From an uncultured Saprospiraceae bacterium (lineage in GTDB: Bacteria > Bacteroidota > Bacteroidia > Chitinophagales > Saprospiraceae), in contig CALBVQ010000123.1 of the NCBI GenBank assembly GCA_937969485.1, forward strand, positions 1 to 20,904: a stretch of 20,904 nt of DNA. The letters run 5' to 3'. The notes beneath the pieces were generated by a model, which saw only the letters and a list, made by a program, of their open reading frames with translations, did no database searches and had not been told where the DNA came from. The position numbers and the translations under genes are program-made. Below, in pieces: positions 17,060 to 20,904 of the stretch; the first letter of the stretch is position 1, and each line of letters begins with the position of its first letter.

Positions 17060-17067
17060 TATTTTTG
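17060..17067 (+). promoter_or_regulatory. Candidate -7 box of the regulator gene (TATTTTTG)
   Basis: TATTTTTG matches TAnnTTTG exactly. It lies 19 bases before the ATG at 17086 and 40 before the ATG at 17107. Upstream, only an imperfect TTTT (17034-17037) is near the -33 position. The box overlaps an in-frame TTG at 17065, which argues against that TTG being the true start. Confidence 0.4.
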
Positions 17068-17085
17068 CTAAACACAAACTTACAC

Positions 17086-19959
17086 ATGCATCATTTTAGT
17101 TACAACATGGGGTACATTTTTAAGATCGTTCTGTTTTTTTTACTTTGTAGTCATTCTCATGCTTTTTCTGGAAAGTATCCTATACAAAATTTTACCCCTA
17201 CTGACTATAAAGCAGGAATCCAAAATATAGATTTTGCTCAAAATAGAGATATGACCCTTTTTGTAGCAAACAATTTAGGGGTGCTCTCTTTCAACGGAGA
17301 CAATTGGGGGAGAAAAGAATTCAATAGTGGCAAGAAAAAAAGGTCTTTAGCGTTTGATGAAAATTCTGACCGCCTTTACATTGGTTCCCAAGGAGAGTTT
17401 GGATACATTGAAAACGACTGGTCCTATGTATCATTGCTAGAAAAAGTCCCACCACATTCAAGAGATTTTGATGAAGTTTGGGATGTATACCTTCTCAATT
17501 CAAAAGTCTACTTCTGCACATTTCAAGGCATTTACGTATATGATGGTCAGGCAATTTCTGTTATTAAGCAAGAGAGTAACCTAGATAGATCATTCGAGGC
17601 TAATGGCAAATTATTTACCCAAAACCAAAAAGGAAAACTTTTTGAACTAAAAGACCAAGAACTTATCCCTGTCTTTTCACAAAGTCAGGGTAATAAGATC
17701 ATAGCAGGAATAATTCCCCAAGATGAAGGTATTTTGTTAATTTACAATTCAGGTGAAATTGAATTGTATACTACATTTGGATTTAGTGCTAAATACCATG
17801 ACCTGACTAAGGCCTTACAAGGAAAGTATGTAAACCATGTAATTCAGCTGTCAGATACACGTCTGGCCATTTCTTCTCAAACTGGTGGAGTCTTTTTATA
17901 TGATCTTCAGAAACGATCTATAGAAAACATCACAAGTCAAGATGGTTTACAGAGTAACACGTGCTTGCGCACATTTCAAGACTATGCAGGAAACCTGTGG
18001 GTAGGTATGCAAAATGGCATTGCGCTGATAGACATCAATTCGCCCATTCGGTTTATTAATAAGGAAGTTAATATACAAGGTAGTGGCTACGAAGCTTTTG
18101 AGGTAGAAGCAGGTACTTATTATACGACATCAAGTGGAATCTACTTCCTAGCAAAAAATGCTTTGCAAACGGTTTTTTTGCAAGGTACAGAAGGGCCTGC
18201 CTATGGTATGCAAAAAATTGCAGGCAAACTCTATGCAGGTCACCACACTGGTTTATTTCTTCTAGAAGGAAATAAAGCAAAGCGCATGGCCAATACAGAG
18301 GGTTTATGGCAGATAAAACAATTACAATCTGACCCAACATTTGCTATTGCTGGAACCTATTTCGGTTTGTACCTTTTCAAGATTAACAATCAGCTGGAAT
18401 TAGAGCCTGTTCAAAAAATTGTTGGTTTCGACGAATCAAGCCGCTTTTTTGAAGAAGACAACCTTGGACGAATATGGGTAGGACAATTTTATAAAGGTTT
18501 ATATCAATTGAATTTGAAAGAGAGCCTTAAGGAAGCAACCGTACAAAAAATATCAGATGACTATGACTTACCTATTGATGAGCAGCTTGTGTTGAGTCGT
18601 GTCGACAATGAACTTTATTTAGCCACAAACAAAGGTATATATAAACTTGATCAAACAACAGACCAGATCGTAAAGGCCGAAAAATTTTCTGCTGCTATCG
18701 GAGAACAGGCCGTATATCTACTTGCGCAAGACAACCAAAAGAACATACACGTATTTGCCGAAAACCTAGTAGGATTTTTCAAACAAATCAGTGCAAACAA
18801 CTATGTATTTGTTCGTTCCTCATTATATCAAATGCGTTATTTTTTCAATAATGACTTACTTAATGTTTCGGTGAATGTGGATGATGGCATTCTGTTTAAT
18901 GCTAATGAGGGTTTCATACATTACAAGACTGAGTTAGAAAATAGGGTAGAAATTGGAAAATCGGTGGTTATTAACAAGGTTGTTAGTGTTGTTGACGATA
19001 GTATTTTATATGCACGAAAACCCTTTGAGCTAAAACTTAAAACTATCGAGAACTTGGTTGTATCTCAACGCGCGAAAGTGATACAATTTGAGGTTGAATC
19101 TTTTCAGTTTAATGAAGTCAATAACCAGCAGTTTCGCTATTTTTTAAAAGGCTTCGATGAAGGTTATGGAGAGTGGACTAATATAAATATCAAAGAGTAC
19201 ACTAACCTAAAGGAAGGAGAGTATGAATTTACGGTTCAAATCCGCAATTATCTAGGAGAAATTATGAGCAGCTTACCTATGCAATTGACGGTAAACCCAC
19301 CATTTTACAGGAGCCTAATAGCTAAAATACTGTATGTAATCTGCGGAATTTTACTATTGTTTCTGGTTTTCAGACTTCAAATAAGAAGATACAAAGAAAA
19401 AGCAAAGCAAATTGAAGAGAAAAAGCAACACGAGCTAGCAGTAAAACAGATCGAGCTAGTTGAAATTGAGCAGCAAAAGGAACAACAATTGAAGCAAATG
19501 GAAGAGGATAAGGTGAGAAATGAATTAGAATATTTAAACAACTTGTTGGCGGCTTCGACAATGAACTTAGTCGTGAAGAACGAATTCATGGAAAATATAA
19601 AAGTAAAACTTAAGGAGGTTAAACAAAAAGGTAAAAATATTGAAACGAAACAGGCTTTAGAGCAAATAGTAAAAGAAATAGATACCACGCTTAAGCTACA
19701 AGAAGATTGGGAACAGTTTGAATACCACTTCGATCAGGTTCATGGCGACTTCTTAAGCCGTTTGAGAGCGGAATTTCTTGACCTTAGTCCAAACGAGCAG
19801 AAGCTCTCTGCTTTCTTACGACTTAATTTGAATACCAAGGAAATTGCTAACCTGATGGGCATTTCTCTTCGAGGTGTTGAAGTGGCTCGCTATCGCTTAC
19901 GCAAAAAATTAAATCTGAATAAAGGTCAAAACTTGACTAAATTTGTGTTAGAGTACTAA
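17086..19959 (+). CDS. Membrane-spanning propeller/Y_Y_Y sensor with LuxR-type HTH (one-component regulator)
   Basis: A 957-residue regulator from ATG 17086; ATG 17107 would also leave a good signal peptide. After the signal sequence (about 8-26), residues 30-650 form a periplasmic beta-propeller with reg_prop-like repeats such as AGNLWVGMQNG (about 300) and LGRIWVGQ (about 460). A Y_Y_Y domain follows (about 670-738, with FRYFLKGFD..YGEWT), then one membrane helix (about 742-768), a Lys/Glu/Gln-rich coiled coil (about 770-830) and a C-terminal LuxR-like HTH (about 898-957: LSPNEQKL, NTKEIANLMGIS, VEVARYRLRKKL). There is no histidine kinase or receiver domain, so the protein should sense ligand in the periplasm and bind DNA itself while in the membrane. 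Being divergent to the laminarin operon, it probably controls it in response to released oligosaccharides. Confidence 0.88.
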   Translation: MHHFSYNMGYIFKIVLFFLLCSHSHAFSGKYPIQNFTPTDYKAGIQNIDFAQNRDMTLFVANNLGVLSFNGDNWGRKEFNSGKKKRSLAFDENSDRLYIGSQGEFGYIENDWSYVSLLEKVPPHSRDFDEVWDVYLLNSKVYFCTFQGIYVYDGQAISVIKQESNLDRSFEANGKLFTQNQKGKLFELKDQELIPVFSQSQGNKIIAGIIPQDEGILLIYNSGEIELYTTFGFSAKYHDLTKALQGKYVNHVIQLSDTRLAISSQTGGVFLYDLQKRSIENITSQDGLQSNTCLRTFQDYAGNLWVGMQNGIALIDINSPIRFINKEVNIQGSGYEAFEVEAGTYYTTSSGIYFLAKNALQTVFLQGTEGPAYGMQKIAGKLYAGHHTGLFLLEGNKAKRMANTEGLWQIKQLQSDPTFAIAGTYFGLYLFKINNQLELEPVQKIVGFDESSRFFEEDNLGRIWVGQFYKGLYQLNLKESLKEATVQKISDDYDLPIDEQLVLSRVDNELYLATNKGIYKLDQTTDQIVKAEKFSAAIGEQAVYLLAQDNQKNIHVFAENLVGFFKQISANNYVFVRSSLYQMRYFFNNDLLNVSVNVDDGILFNANEGFIHYKTELENRVEIGKSVVINKVVSVVDDSILYARKPFELKLKTIENLVVSQRAKVIQFEVESFQFNEVNNQQFRYFLKGFDEGYGEWTNINIKEYTNLKEGEYEFTVQIRNYLGEIMSSLPMQLTVNPPFYRSLIAKILYVICGILLLFLVFRLQIRRYKEKAKQIEEKKQHELAVKQIELVEIEQQKEQQLKQMEEDKVRNELEYLNNLLAASTMNLVVKNEFMENIKVKLKEVKQKGKNIETKQALEQIVKEIDTTLKLQEDWEQFEYHFDQVHGDFLSRLRAEFLDLSPNEQKLSAFLRLNLNTKEIANLMGISLRGVEVARYRLRKKLNLNKGQNLTKFVLEY

Positions 19960-19987
19960 TTTTAGGCGTGTCTTCTTTACGATCTAT

Positions 19988-20018
19988 GGTTATGCTTCAT
20001 AACTACAGACTCGTTTTT
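19988..20018 (+). terminator. Weak candidate terminator after the regulator
   Basis: GTTATG-CTT-CATAAC (19989-20003) is a perfect 6-bp stem 29 bases past the regulator stop, followed after nine bases by a T5 run (20013-20017). The gap before the T run makes it a weak intrinsic terminator. Confidence 0.3.
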
Positions 20019-20075
20019 CTGCATCCGTATTAGATTTTCCTTCTAAAATTCTGACAACACCATTTTGTTCCATTT

Positions 20076-20256
20076 AACCCGAATTATGCATTAAGATATC
20101 TATTACGAGCTTAAACTGCTTCGATAATGGGAACGTCCAGCTCTTTTGATGCTCACCGTGATGGTGACCACGGCTGTGCTTCAAAAGAACTGTTGAGCTC
20201 CCATTCTCTTTGCATTTCAAGCTCTCATGACGAAAACCTAATGCATATTTTGGGTT
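20076..20256. repeat. Long imperfect palindrome, copy 2 of the hairpin element family
   Basis: Nested arms share a centre near 20165: 20076-20093 with 20239-20256 (16 of 18 complementary), GAGCTT...AATGGG 20107-20131 with 20200-20224, AATGGGA/TCCCATT at 20126-20132 and 20199-20205, TCTTTTGA/TCAAAAGA at 20142-20149 and 20181-20188, and CCGTG/CACGG at 20156-20160 and 20169-20173. The tip is more GC-rich than its surroundings. The element probably extends to 20304 on the right, where it matches copy 1. A degenerate counterpart (TAAAATTCTG, 20044-20053) lies on the left. No coding frame was recognised. Confidence 0.6.
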
Positions 20257-20304
20257 TAATAATTCTTGTAAATAAAGTGAAACCTTGAAACAGAATTGGT
20301 ATTA
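20251..20304 (-). repeat. Inverted copy of the first 54 bases of the repeat at 88-252
   Basis: Read on the minus strand from 20304 to 20251, this matches 88-141 at 47 of 54 positions with no gaps, including the whole end motif ATACCAATTCTGTTT. The inner part differs completely from copy 1, so the family shares ends but not centres. The two copies face each other across the whole glucan locus. Confidence 0.75.
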
Positions 20305-20362
20305 CAAAGTATCTGACTTCGAATCACCATTTTTTGATCTTGATCTGAAAAGATAAGAGGTT

Positions 20363-20904
20363 GGGGTGTCCCCAAAAAAAAATGGACACAGCCGACTTTC
20401 CCCAAAAGGGGTGCATCAAATCAACCGTGTCCAACACAAAATTACCCTTTTTTGCACAACTTTTTTCCTTAACCCGAATAGCTATGTTATTATATAATGT
20501 GTATATTTATATTATGATATCAGAAGATTTTAAGATATACTATAAGAGTTTGTCCTTATCCACTCAGCAGAGGATAATTGAAGAACTATTGGGATTAGGA
20601 CAAAAGGAAGAATCACTTTTGGATCCTAAAATTACACCATTAAAGTGCCCACATTGTAATTCAACACATGTTGTGGGTAACGGCAAAACTACAAATGGAG
20701 TGCAGCGTTATCGATGTCGAGGATGCAAAAAGTCATTTGGTAGTACAACAGGAAAGGTGTGGCATGCAATGCATAAAAAGGACAAACTTAAGGCCTATAT
20801 GCATTGTCTATTGAGTGGTTATAGTATCCGTAAGAGTGCTAGTCAAGTAGGAATAAGTTTAGCAACATCATTTAGTTGGCGACATAAGCTATTAACGAGT
20901 ATTA
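20363..20904 (+). mobile_element. Insertion sequence, IS1595-type, 5' part only
   Basis: The element is inferred from the transposase at 20514 and a probable left end starting GGGGTGTCCCC (20363-20373), an A9 tract, then TGGACAC (20383-20389). Subterminal DNA holds TGGACAC/GTGTCCA arms (20383-20389, 20427-20433) around CCCCAAAAGGGG (20400-20411). The right end lies outside the window, so terminal repeats and target duplication cannot be checked and the left boundary is approximate. Confidence 0.5.
20514..20904 (+). CDS. IS1595-family transposase, N-terminal part (runs off the window)
   Basis: An open frame from ATG 20514 to the window edge gives 130 residues with no stop. It has a zinc ribbon with C45/C48 (KCPHCNS) and C68/C71 (YRCRGCKKSF), followed by a helix-turn-helix-like segment (about 91-127, with SIRKSASQVGIS). 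This order of zinc ribbon and HTH is typical of the N-terminus of IS1595-family transposases. The catalytic DDE/DDN core would lie beyond 20904, so it cannot be said whether the gene is intact. The upstream DNA is AT-rich with no clear Shine-Dalgarno sequence. Confidence 0.75.
   Translation, partial: MISEDFKIYYKSLSLSTQQRIIEELLGLGQKEESLLDPKITPLKCPHCNSTHVVGNGKTTNGVQRYRCRGCKKSFGSTTGKVWHAMHKKDKLKAYMHCLLSGYSIRKSASQVGISLATSFSWRHKLLTSI

Larger units (their letters stand above)
16770..17085. promoter_or_regulatory. Divergent promoter region between operon and regulator
   Basis: This 316-bp non-coding stretch separates the leftward glucan operon from the rightward regulator. It holds a -7 box for each direction, a 10-bp inverted repeat over the leftward box, and a 7-bp inverted repeat in the operon leader, each listed separately. 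No ORF of note lies in it. The leftward leader would be about 165 bases, long enough for post-transcriptional control. Confidence 0.6.

Noticed and set aside
17065..17085. TTG start for the regulator at 17065, giving seven extra residues.
   Set aside because: The TTG overlaps a good TAnnTTTG box, and ATGs at 17086 and 17107 give ordinary signal peptides.
19377..19688. Leftward open frame rich in Ser/Phe/Cys opposite the regulator.
   Set aside because: It is the antisense of the Lys/Glu/Gln-rich coiled coil, and the composition is explained by that.
20076..20256. Retron-like or structured RNA gene at the second palindrome.
   Set aside because: No reverse transcriptase is nearby and the symmetry is explained by a repeat element. 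There is no evidence of transcription.
1..20904. tRNA, rRNA, CRISPR array or a SusC/SusD pair anywhere in the window.
   Set aside because: I saw no clover-leaf sequence, no regularly spaced repeats and no protein with TonB-dependent receptor or SusD features.

Overview
The window looks like chromosomal DNA of a marine Bacteroidota bacterium, probably Cytophagales- or Flavobacteriia-like. The DNA is AT-rich. Several enzymes carry Bacteroidota-style lipoprotein signals, start codons lack clear Shine-Dalgarno sequences, -7 boxes of the TAnnTTTG type are present, and the regulator is a propeller/Y_Y_Y membrane protein typical of this phylum. The species cannot be named from the sequence.

The main content is one polysaccharide-utilisation locus for a beta-1,3-glucan with beta-1,6 branches, i.e. 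laminarin (chrysolaminarin). Eight genes run leftward from a divergent promoter region near 16.9 kb. In transcription order they are: a clan GH-A glycosidase joined to a putative outer-membrane beta-barrel (13632-16769); a multi-domain carbohydrate-binding lipoprotein (11208-13610); a GH16 laminarinase lipoprotein (10208-11128); a large cytoplasmic phosphorylase resembling GH149 beta-1,3-oligoglucan phosphorylase (6558-10001); a GH17 lipoprotein (5261-6556); a GH30 lipoprotein (3722-5215); an inner-membrane sugar symporter (MFS/GPH family) fused to a GH17 domain (1377-3719); and a stand-alone cytoplasmic GH17 that is a close paralogue of the fused domain (471-1358). Gaps are mostly 1-80 bp, with one 206-bp gap before the phosphorylase gene that may hold an internal promoter.

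A divergent gene (17086-19959, + strand) encodes a membrane-spanning one-component regulator: periplasmic propeller, Y_Y_Y domain, one membrane helix, coiled coil and LuxR-type HTH. It is probably the local sensor-activator. Between the two transcription units, a perfect 10-bp inverted repeat (16911-16944) overlaps a good -7 box and is a candidate operator.

Proposed division of labour (inference): GH16, GH17 and GH30 lipoproteins cut and debranch laminarin at the outer membrane with help from the binding lipoprotein. Oligosaccharides cross the outer membrane, possibly through the enzyme-barrel fusion, since no SusC/SusD pair is present in the window. They then cross the inner membrane by the symporter-GH17 fusion and are trimmed by cytoplasmic GH17 and phosphorolysed to glucose 1-phosphate. 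No GH3 beta-glucosidase is present. An enzyme-carrying transporter at each membrane is the most unusual feature.

The edges hold non-coding repeats. A 165-bp near-palindromic MITE-like element lies at 88-252. Its first 54 bases recur, inverted, at 20251-20304 (47/54 identical), at the end of a second long imperfect palindrome (20076-20256). Just outside that copy, the 5' part of an IS1595-type insertion sequence starts near 20363 and runs off the right edge.
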